A DNA stretch of 64,000 nucleotides from Xylanibacter ruminicola (lineage in GTDB: Bacteria; Bacteroidota; Bacteroidia; Bacteroidales; Bacteroidaceae): positions 297,852 to 361,851 of the forward strand of contig NZ_FNRF01000005.1 in NCBI RefSeq assembly GCF_900107775.1, in the 5' to 3' direction. The notes under the pieces were generated by a model. That model was given only the letters and a program-made list of their open reading frames with translations, was not told the origin of the DNA and did no database searches. Of this stretch, positions 41,808-52,324 are shown one piece after another (the stretch's first letter is position 1; each line of letters starts with the position of its first letter). The translations under genes and the position numbers were made by a program.

Positions 41808-42479
41808 ATGGAGGTCGTTTACGAAGACAACCATATCATCATAGTCAACAAACAGAGTGGGGAGATCGTACAGGGCGATAAGACTGGCGATCGCCCCCTT
41901 TCTGAATTGGTGAAAGACTATATCAAAGAAAAGTACGCCAAGCCAGGTGCCGTTTTCCTGGGTGTGGTGCACCGCCTGGATCGTCCTGTTTCAGGTCTGG
42001 TGGTGTTTGCCCGAACCTCGAAAGCGCTTACCCGACTGAACAAGATGTTTGCCGAGGGACAGGTGCATAAAACCTACTGGGCGATAGTAAAAAATCGTCC
42101 TAAGGCCCTCGAGGGAACGCTCGAGAACTGGCTGGTGCGTAACGAGAAACAGAACAAGAGCTATGCCTACGATAAGGAGCGCCCCAATGCCAAGAAAGCC
42201 CTGTTGAAATATCGTGTGATAGGACAGACAGATAACTATACGGTGCTTGAGGTGAACCTGATGACGGGTCGTCATCACCAGATACGCTGTCAGTTGGCTG
42301 CCATGGGCTGTCCCATTAAGGGCGACTTGAAATATGGTGCGCCTCGCAGCAATCCCGATGGCAGTATCTCGCTCATGTCGCGTAGGGTGGAGTTCGTGCA
42401 TCCTGTTTCGAAAGAAACCATTATCGTAGAGGCACCGTTGCCCAACGACCCGTTGTGGCAGGCTGCATCAACCAAATAA
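41808..42479 (+). CDS. RluA-family pseudouridine synthase
   Basis: 223 residues from the ATG at 41808; the TTG three codons earlier is less likely. HRLDRPVSGL carries the catalytic Asp; LLTGR-like MTGRHHQIRCQLAAMGCPI follows. Single domain without an S4 part, so an RluC/RluD-like or tRNA-type enzyme cannot be told apart. Three bases before the next gene there is no terminator. Confidence 0.9.
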   Translation: MEVVYEDNHIIIVNKQSGEIVQGDKTGDRPLSELVKDYIKEKYAKPGAVFLGVVHRLDRPVSGLVVFARTSKALTRLNKMFAEGQVHKTYWAIVKNRPKALEGTLENWLVRNEKQNKSYAYDKERPNAKKALLKYRVIGQTDNYTVLEVNLMTGRHHQIRCQLAAMGCPIKGDLKYGAPRSNPDGSISLMSRRVEFVHPVSKETIIVEAPLPNDPLWQAASTK

Positions 42480-42483
42480 ACAA

Positions 42484-45400
42484 ATGAAGAAAGTCCTGAA
42501 GTGGTTGGGGATAGCGGTTTTGACACCCATACTGCTTATTGTGATTCTAACCGCGCTACTTTATTTGCCGCCTGTGCAAAATTGGGCGGTAAAGAAGGTG
42601 GCCGCCATCGCCTCGGAGAAAACGGGCATGGACATCACAGTAGAAAGGGTATGCCTGGAGTTCCCGCTCGACTTAGGCATCGAGGGCTTTCGTGCTTTAC
42701 ATCAACGCTCGGCTTTGCCGCTTAGCTCGTCTAAGAATGATTCGATAGCTGATCAGACCGACACCATTGCCGATGTGCGCAAGATGGTGTGCGATGTGCG
42801 CTTGATCCCCTTGTTTAGCAAGCGCGTGGTGATAGATGAGCTATCGTTGACTGATGCCAAACTGAATACCAATGGCTTTATTGGCGACCTGCGTATCAAA
42901 GGCAATCTGCAGGAGCTTTGGCTGTCGTCGAATGGTATCGACCTTGATCAGGAAACCGTAGAAGTGAATGGTGCCCGACTCTCAGAAGCTCAACTGGATA
43001 TCGCCCTGAGCGATACAGCGGCTGTCGACACCACAGAATCGACAATGAAATGGATAGTAAATGCCGATTCGGTGAGTATCCTGAAGAGTAATTTCATGGT
43101 CCACCTGCCAGGCGACACGCTGAATGCCCAGGCCTATATGGGTAGGGCAGTGGCACGCGAGGTGCTGGCCGACCTTGGTAACAAGATTTATAAAGTGGGC
43201 AGTCTGGACTGGAACCAGGGACGCCTGAACTACGATAACCGCTACGAGCCAGAGGTGAGCGGACTGGATTATAATCATCTGGCACTCACGGATATCAATC
43301 TGCGTATCGATTCGATTGAATACGTAGAGCCTAACACCTCTCTTATTATTAGAGACCTGAGGGCGAAGGAGAAAAGCGGTCTGCAGGTAAACCACCTGTC
43401 GGCCCGCGTAACGATGGACGACAAGCGACTGACCATCCCCCAACTGAGATTGCAAACGCCTGATACAGATATCGAGACCGAGCTGGCGATGGACTTTAAC
43501 ACCTTCGACACCCAGCAGCCTGGTGCGATGAAGCTGCGTTTGAATGCGCAGATAGGTAAGCAGGATGTGATGCGCTTTGCCGGCGATATGCCACAGGCCT
43601 TTGTGCGCAACTATCCTAATCATCCCATCAGCATCAAGGGTTCGGTAAACGGAAATATGCAGCACATGGCGTTTACGGGGCTTAACATCCATCTGCCAAC
43701 CGCCTTCCGCATCACAGCTACCGGTACGGCTGATAACGTAACTGATATCACCAAGCTGAAGGCTGATATCGCCCTGAATGCCAAGACCGAGAATCTGAAC
43801 TTTGCCTTGGCTTTGGCCGATCCTGCCTTGATGCGTAATTATCGCTTGCCAGGTATGGCGATAGATGGTAAGCTGAAGGCCGATGGCACCCGCTATGCCA
43901 CCAATCTGACACTGCGCGAGGGTACTGGCATAGTAAAACTGAAGGGTAGTGCCAGCATTCCAACCAATGCTAAAGGTGATTTGCTGATGGCTGGCATAAG
44001 CTACGATGCCGATATGAGCATCAACCGCCTGAATCTGCACCATTTTATGCCACGCGACTCTATCTATACCATCACAGCCGATGTGAAGGCCAAGGGATAT
44101 GGTACCGATTTCCTCTCGAACAAGAGCAAATTGACAGCCAGTGCCAAGATACACCAGTTGCAGTATGGCAGTTGGGACTTGAAGCAGATGAATGCCGAAG
44201 CCACCTTGGTTAACGGACATGCACTGGCATCTATCACGGGGCATAACCAGTTGCTGCAAGGCACCATAGGTGTCGACGCCATGCTGAATACCAAAAAGCT
44301 AATGGCCACCATCAGTGCCGATCTGGATAAGGCCGACTTGTACCGTATGCGCCTGGTAGACATGCCTTTGGCCATAGGTATGTGCGGATCGGTTGATGTG
44401 GTATCGGATATGAAGCTCACGCACCGTGTAACAGGATTGGTAGATGAAATCTACATCAAAGGTAAAAACGAAACCCTGCGCCCCGATTTTATCGGACTGC
44501 ATATCAATACCACTGTTGATACGGTGATTGCCCGTATTCAGAGTGGCGACTTTATTGTGAAGCTGGATGCTCAGGGCAACTACGAGCGCCTGTTGAAGAA
44601 ACTCAGCATCTTAGGCGACTCGACGATGGCGCAGATTGATAAGCGCATCATCGACCAGCCTGCCATCAAGCGTCTGTTGCCCGAGATGAAACTGCATGTC
44701 GAGAGTAAGCGCGACAACCCGTTGGCTGGCTTGCTGAAGGCGCTCGACGTGCAGTTCAAGGAGCTGATGCTGGATGTGAACACCTCGCCTGTAACAGGTA
44801 TCAATGGTCAAAGCTATCTCTACTCGATGGTTTACGATAGTACCCGTATCGATACCATCCGTTTGAACCTCACACAGAAGGGCGACCGCTTAACCTACCA
44901 GGGTCAGGTGCGCAACAACAAGCGTAATCCGCAGTTTATCTTCAATGCCCTGATTGATGGTACCGTCCACCAGCATGGTGCATTGGTAGGCTTGCGCTTT
45001 TTCGACCAGCACGATAAAATGGGCTTGCGCTTAGGCGTTACTGCCGAGATGGAGAGCGATGGCATCCGCTTTAAACTGTTGCCCGAGCGCCCCACCATTG
45101 GTTATAAGGAGTTTAACCTGAACAAGGATAACTTCCTGTTTATGGGCCGCAACAAACGCCTGCAGGCTAAGGTGGATCTGATTGCCGACGATAAGACGGG
45201 TATCAAACTCTATACCGAGAATCAGGATTCCACCATGCTGCAGGACATCACCCTGAGTGTGAACAGCTTTGATTTGGGCGAGCTCACCTCGGTGATTCCA
45301 TATCTGCCCCGCATTACGGGTAAGCTGAATGGCGATTATCATATCCTGCAGGATAAGAACGAGAATATCTCGGTGGCCAGCGATATGGCTGTACGCCAGA

Positions 45401-47202
45401 TGACCTACGAGGGTTCGCCCATCGGTAATATCAGTACCGAGTTGGTTTATCTGATGAAGGAGGACGATACCCATGCCGTTGAGGCTCGCCTGATGCTCGA
45501 CGACGAGGAGTTTGGTCTGCTGAGTGGTATCTACAAGAGTCAGGGCGAAGGCTTTATCGATGCCAACTTTACGATGACGCGCTTGCCTTTGTCGTTGGTA
45601 AATGGATTTGTGCCCGACCAGTTGGTTGGCTTAGAGGGCTATGGCGAGGGTAGTGTAACCATTCGTGGCACCACCACTCATCCTGAGGTGAATGGCGAGA
45701 TGTATGTAGATTCGGCCTATCTGGTCAGCATTCCTTATGGCATCCGCATGCGTTTTGATAACGACCCCGTACGTATCGTGGGTTCTAAGCTGATGTTGGA
45801 GAACTTCGGACTCTACTCGAGCAATAACGACCTGCTGAACCTGATGGGTAACATCGACTTCTCGGATACCGAACATATCATGATGGATATGCGTATGCGT
45901 GCCAATAATTTCCTGCTCATCAACTCTAAGCGTCAGGCCAAGAGTGTGGCATGGGGTAAGGCATACGTTAACTTTATGAGTCGCTTGCAAGGTCCGCTCG
46001 AAGCGTTGAACATGCGTGGTCGACTGGATGTGCTGGGTTCTACCGATATGACCTATATGCTGCTCGATTCGCCACTCTCAACTGATAACCGTTTAGACGA
46101 GCTGGTTAAGTTTACCGACTTCAGCGATTCTACCACTACGGTGGTTACCCGTCCTACACCATCGGGCCTGAATGTTGATCTTACCATCAATGTGTCGCAA
46201 GGTGCCCATGTGGTTTGCGCCCTGAATGTAGATGAGAGCAACTACGTAGATTTGATGGGTGGTGGCGACCTGCGTATGAAGTACAATGCCGAAGGTATCA
46301 ACCTCACGGGTCGTTATACCCTGTCGAGTGGCGAGATGAAATACTCGTTGCCTGTTATCCCACTTAAGACGTTTACCGTTAAGGAGGGCAGCTACGTGGA
46401 GTTTACAGGCGATCCGATGAATCCTAAACTGAACATCACGGCTACCGAGCGTACCAAGGCAAATGTAACCAACGAGTCTGGTGGTACCCGTTCTGTACTG
46501 TTTGATTGTGGTGTGATTATTACCAAGACACTGAACGATATGGGTCTGGAGTTTATCATCGAGGCACCTGAGGATCAGACGGTGAATGGCGAGTTGACCA
46601 CCATGTCGAAGGAGGAACGTGGAAAAATGGCTGTGGCGATGCTTACCACCGGTATGTATCTGGCTGATACCAACACCAGTGCCTTCTCGATGAACTCTGC
46701 CTTGAGTTCGTTCCTGCAGAGCGAGATTAACACGATAGCAGGTTCGGCCCTGAAGACGCTCGACCTGAGCTTGGGTATCGATAACACTACCGATGCCTCG
46801 GGTGCGATGCATACCGACTACTCGTTTAAGTTTGCCAAGCGATTCTTCAACAATCGCCTGCGCATAGAATTGGGAGGAAAAGTATCATCGGGCGCCAGCG
46901 ATGCGATGGGTGGGCAGAACCAGTCGTTCTTCGATAATGTCACGATGGAGTATCGCCTGAATCAGGATGCCACCAAGAATCTGAAGCTGTTCTATAGCCA
47001 GAACGTTTACGATTGGCTGGAGGGTTACACAGGCGAATATGGTATAGGTTTTGTTTGGCGCAAGAAGCTGAACTCGCTGCTGGATGTGTTTAACTTCCGG
47101 AAGAAGGAGCAGCCCTTGCTGATGCCACGAACCACCACGCCTCGCGATACTATACGTCAGGAAAGCGTCAGACCCATAAACACAGAACGTCATGCGCAGT
47201 AA
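42484..47202 (+). CDS. tamB: Translocation and assembly module protein TamB
   Basis: 1572 residues. N-terminal membrane anchor about 8-28, then a very long beta-helical body (AsmA/TamB type) with repeated 20-25 residue strand units, and a C-terminal DUF490 domain (about 1300-1520) with LNITATERTKANV. TamB bridges the periplasm, moving lipids or helping outer-membrane protein assembly. It overlaps the next gene by 11 bases. Confidence 0.9.
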   Translation: MKKVLKWLGIAVLTPILLIVILTALLYLPPVQNWAVKKVAAIASEKTGMDITVERVCLEFPLDLGIEGFRALHQRSALPLSSSKNDSIADQTDTIADVRKMVCDVRLIPLFSKRVVIDELSLTDAKLNTNGFIGDLRIKGNLQELWLSSNGIDLDQETVEVNGARLSEAQLDIALSDTAAVDTTESTMKWIVNADSVSILKSNFMVHLPGDTLNAQAYMGRAVAREVLADLGNKIYKVGSLDWNQGRLNYDNRYEPEVSGLDYNHLALTDINLRIDSIEYVEPNTSLIIRDLRAKEKSGLQVNHLSARVTMDDKRLTIPQLRLQTPDTDIETELAMDFNTFDTQQPGAMKLRLNAQIGKQDVMRFAGDMPQAFVRNYPNHPISIKGSVNGNMQHMAFTGLNIHLPTAFRITATGTADNVTDITKLKADIALNAKTENLNFALALADPALMRNYRLPGMAIDGKLKADGTRYATNLTLREGTGIVKLKGSASIPTNAKGDLLMAGISYDADMSINRLNLHHFMPRDSIYTITADVKAKGYGTDFLSNKSKLTASAKIHQLQYGSWDLKQMNAEATLVNGHALASITGHNQLLQGTIGVDAMLNTKKLMATISADLDKADLYRMRLVDMPLAIGMCGSVDVVSDMKLTHRVTGLVDEIYIKGKNETLRPDFIGLHINTTVDTVIARIQSGDFIVKLDAQGNYERLLKKLSILGDSTMAQIDKRIIDQPAIKRLLPEMKLHVESKRDNPLAGLLKALDVQFKELMLDVNTSPVTGINGQSYLYSMVYDSTRIDTIRLNLTQKGDRLTYQGQVRNNKRNPQFIFNALIDGTVHQHGALVGLRFFDQHDKMGLRLGVTAEMESDGIRFKLLPERPTIGYKEFNLNKDNFLFMGRNKRLQAKVDLIADDKTGIKLYTENQDSTMLQDITLSVNSFDLGELTSVIPYLPRITGKLNGDYHILQDKNENISVASDMAVRQMTYEGSPIGNISTELVYLMKEDDTHAVEARLMLDDEEFGLLSGIYKSQGEGFIDANFTMTRLPLSLVNGFVPDQLVGLEGYGEGSVTIRGTTTHPEVNGEMYVDSAYLVSIPYGIRMRFDNDPVRIVGSKLMLENFGLYSSNNDLLNLMGNIDFSDTEHIMMDMRMRANNFLLINSKRQAKSVAWGKAYVNFMSRLQGPLEALNMRGRLDVLGSTDMTYMLLDSPLSTDNRLDELVKFTDFSDSTTTVVTRPTPSGLNVDLTINVSQGAHVVCALNVDESNYVDLMGGGDLRMKYNAEGINLTGRYTLSSGEMKYSLPVIPLKTFTVKEGSYVEFTGDPMNPKLNITATERTKANVTNESGGTRSVLFDCGVIITKTLNDMGLEFIIEAPEDQTVNGELTTMSKEERGKMAVAMLTTGMYLADTNTSAFSMNSALSSFLQSEINTIAGSALKTLDLSLGIDNTTDASGAMHTDYSFKFAKRFFNNRLRIELGGKVSSGASDAMGGQNQSFFDNVTMEYRLNQDATKNLKLFYSQNVYDWLEGYTGEYGIGFVWRKKLNSLLDVFNFRKKEQPLLMPRTTTPRDTIRQESVRPINTERHAQ

Positions 47203-49528
47203 TATCAAGTATATACCCCTAGTGCTTTGTCTGGCTTCGTGCTCAATGACAAAGAATATCCCTGAAGGCGAGCAGCTCTTTACGGGACTTACCAAGATAG
47301 CCTACGAAGATGCGAAGGATTACGATGTAGAGGCTTACGACACCCACTTGGAGAATACCAAGGTTGAGCTCGAGGCCGCCCTGGCTACCGAGCCCAACGG
47401 ATCGCTGTTTGGCAGTAGCTATTACACCGTGCCTTGGTCGTGGCATCTGTGGGTATATAATAAGTACGCGGGTAAGGACTCGGGCTTTGCACGCTGGATG
47501 ACCAAGACGTTTGGTAAGCCACCTGTGCTGATGAGTCAGGTCAACCCCGAGCTTCGCAGTAGTGTGGCACGCTCAGTATTGCGCAATAACGGCTATTTCC
47601 GTGGCGATGTAACTTACGAGCTGGTGCCACAGAAGAATGCCAAGAAGTGCAAGATTGGCTATACCATCCATCTCGACTCGCTGTTTACGCTCGACTCAGT
47701 GAGCTATGTCAACTTCCCAGCGCCCATTCAGGCACTCATCGATTCAACCCGCGACGAGAGTCTCATCAAGAGTCAGTCGCTTTTCAGTATCAATAACCTT
47801 GATGCCGAGCGTACACGTATCAGCACACTGCTGCGTAACAATGGCTACTATTATTACAGTCCCAGCTATGCCTCGTACCTGGCTGATACATTTGCTGTGG
47901 ATAACAAGGCGCAGCTACGATTCCAGCTGGCGCACGGACTGCCCGATGTGGCCCTGCGCAAGTGGTATATCGGCAAGCTGGATGTTAACTTCCGTAAGTC
48001 GGCCCGCGAGGTGCTTACCGACTCCGTACAGCGCCGTTATCTTACCATTCATTTTAATGGAAAAAAGTCGCCCATCATGCCTCGCGTGGTGCTGCGTAAC
48101 CTCAGTCTGCGCCCACGTCAGGAGTACAGCTACGAGAAGTATATGGAGTCGGCCAGTAGGATCAATGCCACAGGTGTGTTCAGCAGTACCGACTTCCAGT
48201 TCACGCCTCGTCCCGATTCTGATACCCTCGACCTGCGTTTGAACTGCACCTTCGATAAACCCTATGATTTCTATATAGAGTGTAATGCCATCGGCCGTAC
48301 CAGTGGTCGTTATGGTCCTCAGGCCCGAATCGGTCTTACCCGTCGTAATGCTTTCCATGCTGGCGAGAAGCTTGATTTGAACCTGCATGGTGCCTACGAG
48401 TGGCAGAAGGGGGCCGACTCGGATATGAACAGCTATCAGTATGGTGCCGATGTGTCGATAGAGTTCCCACGTATCATTGCACCTTTTATTCATAGCGATC
48501 GTGTGCGCCGCGATAAGAATGGTCGTGTCATCCGCCGCCATTTCTATTCTACACCTACCACCTATGCCAAGGTGTCGAGCGATGTGATTCGTCGCCCGGA
48601 TTATTATAAGATGCATATCGTAAGTGGCGAGTGGACCTATCGCTGGCAGTCGTCGGCCAATAGTCGTCACGAGTTCTCGCCCCTCACGCTCAAGTATCAG
48701 TATGTAAACAGCCATACCGATAAGTTCGACTCGGTAATTGTCGAGAATCCCTATCTGGCAGCCTCGATGGAGGATTGCTTTATACCCAAGATGCGCTATA
48801 CCTATATGTACACCAGTCCGTCGTCGTTGCGCCATCCCATCCGTTGGGAGGTAACGCTCGAAGAGTCGGGTAATCTCGTGTCGCTTTGGGATTATGCTTT
48901 TGGGCGCTCTTTCAGCGAGAAGGATAAAGAGCTTTTCAAAACCCCATATTCGCAGTTCCTGCGTTTAGAGGCCGATTTCTCAAAAACGTGGAATCTCACA
49001 CCAACCTCACAGCTGATAGGTCATTTCAATGGTGGCGTTATCTATTGCTATGGTAATAGTAGCGAGGCACCTTATAGCGAGTATTTCTATGTGGGTGGTG
49101 CCAATACCATCCGTGCTTTTGGCGTACGTTCCATTGGTCCAGGTTCCTTTGATGGTCGTGGGTTAGGTCGCCAGCTCGACTATCTGATTCAGAATGGCGA
49201 GGCCAAGCTGGTGGGTAACTTGGAGTATCGCACCAAACTGTTTGGCGATTTGAATGGTGCCGTGTTCCTGGATGCTGGTAACGTGTGGGACTTTACCGAC
49301 GAGTATGTTGATGGTGGCAAATTTCCCACATCGCTCAAGCAGTTGGTAAAGACCACGGCCCTTGGCACTGGTGTGGGTTTGCGATACGATCTGGGCTTCC
49401 TGGTTATCCGCTTAGACTGGGGCTTGGCCATCCACTGTCCGTACGATACGGGTAAGTCGGGCTATTTTAATGTGCCCAGCTTTGGTGGTGCCCATACGTT
49501 GCATTTTGCTGTAGGTTATCCGTTCTAA
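47192..49528 (+). CDS. tamL: BamA/TamA family outer-membrane protein, TamL type
   Basis: 778 residues. Signal with LASC (Cys about 17), so a lipidated member as described for TamL in Bacteroidota. POTRA-like part about 40-330, then a C-terminal beta barrel with GGANTIRAFGVRSIGPGSFDG and the final strand ending HFAVGYPF. TamL and TamB act together at the outer membrane. Start codon lies inside the tamB end, so the pair is coupled. Confidence 0.87.
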   Translation: MRSNIKYIPLVLCLASCSMTKNIPEGEQLFTGLTKIAYEDAKDYDVEAYDTHLENTKVELEAALATEPNGSLFGSSYYTVPWSWHLWVYNKYAGKDSGFARWMTKTFGKPPVLMSQVNPELRSSVARSVLRNNGYFRGDVTYELVPQKNAKKCKIGYTIHLDSLFTLDSVSYVNFPAPIQALIDSTRDESLIKSQSLFSINNLDAERTRISTLLRNNGYYYYSPSYASYLADTFAVDNKAQLRFQLAHGLPDVALRKWYIGKLDVNFRKSAREVLTDSVQRRYLTIHFNGKKSPIMPRVVLRNLSLRPRQEYSYEKYMESASRINATGVFSSTDFQFTPRPDSDTLDLRLNCTFDKPYDFYIECNAIGRTSGRYGPQARIGLTRRNAFHAGEKLDLNLHGAYEWQKGADSDMNSYQYGADVSIEFPRIIAPFIHSDRVRRDKNGRVIRRHFYSTPTTYAKVSSDVIRRPDYYKMHIVSGEWTYRWQSSANSRHEFSPLTLKYQYVNSHTDKFDSVIVENPYLAASMEDCFIPKMRYTYMYTSPSSLRHPIRWEVTLEESGNLVSLWDYAFGRSFSEKDKELFKTPYSQFLRLEADFSKTWNLTPTSQLIGHFNGGVIYCYGNSSEAPYSEYFYVGGANTIRAFGVRSIGPGSFDGRGLGRQLDYLIQNGEAKLVGNLEYRTKLFGDLNGAVFLDAGNVWDFTDEYVDGGKFPTSLKQLVKTTALGTGVGLRYDLGFLVIRLDWGLAIHCPYDTGKSGYFNVPSFGGAHTLHFAVGYPF

Positions 49529-49573
49529 CTCATTTTTTTTCGATTCTTTTGTGCTTAAGTCCAAAATATTTTG

Positions 49574-49581
49574 TACCTTTG
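49574..49581 (+). promoter_or_regulatory. Promoter -7 box of the nucleotidyltransferase gene
   Basis: TACCTTTG at 49574-49581 with a TTTG at 49548-49551 (spacing 22, longer than usual). About 40 bases precede the ATG. Confidence 0.5.
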
Positions 49582-49622
49582 CACGCAGAAAATTGATATA
49601 ACTCAAAAATTTTAAGAAAAAA

Positions 49623-50564
49623 ATGAAACCGACTTTGTTTTTGCTCGCAGCTGGTATGGGTAGCCGTTACGGCGGTTTGAAGCAGCTCGACGGTCTGGGC
49701 CCAAATGGCGAGACCATTATGGATTATAGTATTTACGATGCCATCCAGGCTGGCTTTGGCAAAATTGTATGGGTTATCCGTAAGGATTTCGAAGAGCAGT
49801 TCCGCACCCAGATTCTCGCTAAGTACGAGGGTAAGGTAAAGTGCGAGCTCTGTTTCCAGGCACTCGACGCACTGCCCGAGGGCTTCAGCGTTCCTGAAGG
49901 TCGTCAGAAGCCATGGGGTACCAACCACGCTGTACTCATGGGTAAGGACGTCATCAAGGAGCCTTTCTGTGTAATTAACTGCGACGATTTCTACAATCGC
50001 GATGCCTTCATGGTTATTGGTAAGTATCTGGCAAATCTGCCCGAGGGTGCTAAGAACCAGTATGCTATGGTAGGTTTCCGTGTAGGCAATACCCTCTCTG
50101 AGAATGGTACTGTAGCACGTGGTGTATGTTCAAAGAACGAAAAGGGACACCTCACAACCGTAGTAGAGCGCACTGAGATTGTACGTTGCGCTGAGGATGG
50201 TTCAAACGCTGGTGCTGCTAGCGAGCCTGTTCGTTATAAGGACGAAGACGGCAAGTGGGTGGCTGTCGAGGATAACACCCCAGTATCAATGAATATGTGG
50301 GGCTTTACACCCGATTACTTCCAGTATTCTGAGGAGTACTTCAAGGAGTTCCTGAGCGATCCGAAGAACCTCGAGAACCTCAAGGCCGAGTTCTTTATCC
50401 CCCTCATGGTTAACAAACTCATCAACGAGGGTACAGCTACCGTCGAGGTACTCGATACCACCAGCAAGTGGTTCGGTGTAACCTATGCAGCCGATCGCGA
50501 CGCTACTGTTGCTCGTATCAAGCAGCTGGTCGACGAGGGTGTATATCCTAACAAATTGTTCTAA
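49623..50564 (+). CDS. Sugar-phosphate nucleotidyltransferase
   Basis: 313 residues. LLAAGMGSRYGGLKQLDGLGP is the nucleotide-binding loop (slightly long), INCDDFY a metal site, and GTNHAVLMGKDVI the sugar-contact segment. Family: NTP_transferase, probably forming a nucleotide-sugar; the specific sugar is unknown. Its stop codon and the next start are adjacent (TAAATG). Confidence 0.8.
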   Translation: MKPTLFLLAAGMGSRYGGLKQLDGLGPNGETIMDYSIYDAIQAGFGKIVWVIRKDFEEQFRTQILAKYEGKVKCELCFQALDALPEGFSVPEGRQKPWGTNHAVLMGKDVIKEPFCVINCDDFYNRDAFMVIGKYLANLPEGAKNQYAMVGFRVGNTLSENGTVARGVCSKNEKGHLTTVVERTEIVRCAEDGSNAGAASEPVRYKDEDGKWVAVEDNTPVSMNMWGFTPDYFQYSEEYFKEFLSDPKNLENLKAEFFIPLMVNKLINEGTATVEVLDTTSKWFGVTYAADRDATVARIKQLVDEGVYPNKLF

Positions 50565-51596
50565 ATGAATATAAACATTTTAGATACTAATCAGCTGGCC
50601 CTGATGGACCAGCTGATTTCTGATGCAAATACGGTACTTGTGGTTTGCCACAAGAGTCCTGATGGCGATGCTATCGGCTCGTCGTTAGGATGGGCCGAGT
50701 ATATGCGCCTGCGCGGAAAGGATGTTACCGTGATTGTGCCCGATCAGTATCCCGACTTCCTGATGTGGTTGCCCAATACTGATAAGATTGTGCGTTACGA
50801 TAAGCATCGCGAAAAGTGCGATATGCTGTTTAAGATTGCCGACCTGGTATTCTGTCTCGACTTCAATACCCCAAGTCGTGTCGATGAGATGGGACAGGCC
50901 CTGGTAAGCAGCAAGGCCAAGAAGGTGCTCATCGATCACCACCTGAACCCCGATGTACCTGCCGACTTGGTAGTGTCGCAGCCCGAGGCTTCGAGCACTT
51001 GCGAATTGGTGTTCCGCATCGTATGGCAGATGGGCGCTTTTGCCCAGCTCGATAAGGCCTTTGCTGTGCCCGTATATTGCGGAATGATGACCGATACTGG
51101 TGGCTTTACCTTCAACAGCACCCGTCCCGAGATCTTCCAGATTATCAGCGAGCTGCTCACCAAGCGCATCGATAAGGACCGTATCTATCGCAATGTTTAT
51201 CATAACTACTCCGAGGATCGCATCCGTCTGATGGGCTATGTGATGTACGAGAAGCTGGTTTATATGCCCGAGTATCATGCCGCCTACTATTCGTTGACCC
51301 GCGACGAGTTGAAGCGTTTCAACTATATCAAGGGCGATACCGAAGGTTTGGTAAACATGCCCCAGCAGATTAAGGGGCTTAAACTGTCTATCTCGTTGCG
51401 CGAGGATACCGAGAAAAACATCGTTTGGGTTAGTCTGCGCTCTGTGGATGACTTCCCCTGCAACCTGATGGCCGAGGAGTTCTTTAATGGTGGCGGACAC
51501 CTGAATGCATCGGGTGGAAAGGTAGAAGGAACCATCGATGAGGCGATAGAAATTACCAAAAAGGCAATTTCTGCCTATGAAAACAAGTTAAAGTAG
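50565..51596 (+). CDS. DHH/DHHA1 phosphoesterase (NrnA-like)
   Basis: 343 residues. DGDAIGSS, a LDFNTPSRVD metal site, IDHHLNPD, TDTGGFTF, and a DHHA1 part with GGGHLNASGG. NrnA-like enzymes split pAp and very short RNA oligos or cyclic dinucleotide products. The start directly abuts the previous stop. An out-of-frame stretch on the other strand is not a gene. Confidence 0.9.
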   Translation: MNINILDTNQLALMDQLISDANTVLVVCHKSPDGDAIGSSLGWAEYMRLRGKDVTVIVPDQYPDFLMWLPNTDKIVRYDKHREKCDMLFKIADLVFCLDFNTPSRVDEMGQALVSSKAKKVLIDHHLNPDVPADLVVSQPEASSTCELVFRIVWQMGAFAQLDKAFAVPVYCGMMTDTGGFTFNSTRPEIFQIISELLTKRIDKDRIYRNVYHNYSEDRIRLMGYVMYEKLVYMPEYHAAYYSLTRDELKRFNYIKGDTEGLVNMPQQIKGLKLSISLREDTEKNIVWVSLRSVDDFPCNLMAEEFFNGGGHLNASGGKVEGTIDEAIEITKKAISAYENKLK

Positions 51597-51628
51597 CCTA
51601 ATATTGTTGGTGTTTACGAAAATATTCG

Positions 51629-51636
51629 TATTTTTG
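51629..51636 (+). promoter_or_regulatory. Promoter -7 box of the DUF4827 gene
   Basis: TATTTTTG at 51629-51636, with TTGG about 20 bases upstream (51607-51610). About 23 bases precede the ATG. Confidence 0.55.
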
Positions 51637-51658
51637 CACCGTCAATTGTAAATATAAG

Positions 51659-52306
51659 ATGAAGAAGATACTGTTTATCATGATAGCCATGGCCGCTGTT
51701 CTCAGCAGTTGTAACGACTATGAGACCTACGGCGATAAGAAGGAAAAGGAACGTAATGCCATTGCAAAGTTCATTTCCGACCGCTCGATTGTTGTTATTA
51801 GCGAAGATCAGTTTAACCAGCAGGGCTACACCACCGATACGCTTAGCAACCAGTATGTTAAGCTCGATAAGAGTGGTGTGTATATGCAGATTGTTCGCTC
51901 GGGCTGTGGCACCCAGCTGCAGGATGGCGAGAGCACTCGTCTGGTGGCCCGCTTCGCCGAGTATGATATCCTTCAGGATACCGCAACTATCTGTAACAAT
52001 AATCCTCGTTTGTCTTATAATGGTATTTCAGTGGCAACGTTGCCCGATATAATATCAGTATCTCGTTCAGGCAGCTCTTTCACAGCATCGTTTGAGAGCG
52101 GACTAATGTATAAGGCTTATTCGAGTGCGTCGGTACCTTCAGGCTGGTTGGTTCCCCTGACGTATATTAAGGTGGGTCGCCCTCAGTCGTTTACTGATGA
52201 GTGTGCCAAGGTGCGCTTGATTGTGCCTCATTCTCAGGGCCATGCCACAGCTTCGAGCTATGTAACGCCCTATTATTATGAGCTCACATTCCAACGTGAA
52301 TCTTAA
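51659..52306 (+). CDS. DUF4827 family lipoprotein
   Basis: 215 residues. Signal with LSSC (Cys about 18). The body has VRSGCGTQLQDGE and a final VTPYYYELTFQ, as in the DUF4827 family of Bacteroidota, thought to be FKBP-like in fold. Function unknown. 18 bases before glmM, so probably cotranscribed. Confidence 0.75.
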   Translation: MKKILFIMIAMAAVLSSCNDYETYGDKKEKERNAIAKFISDRSIVVISEDQFNQQGYTTDTLSNQYVKLDKSGVYMQIVRSGCGTQLQDGESTRLVARFAEYDILQDTATICNNNPRLSYNGISVATLPDIISVSRSGSSFTASFESGLMYKAYSSASVPSGWLVPLTYIKVGRPQSFTDECAKVRLIVPHSQGHATASSYVTPYYYELTFQRES

Positions 52307-52324
52307 GAGAATTATAAACATATT

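Noticed and set aside
42982..44259. Open frame of 425 codons opposite tamB
   Set aside because: Antisense shadow of a long beta-repeat gene with biased third positions; no start context or family.
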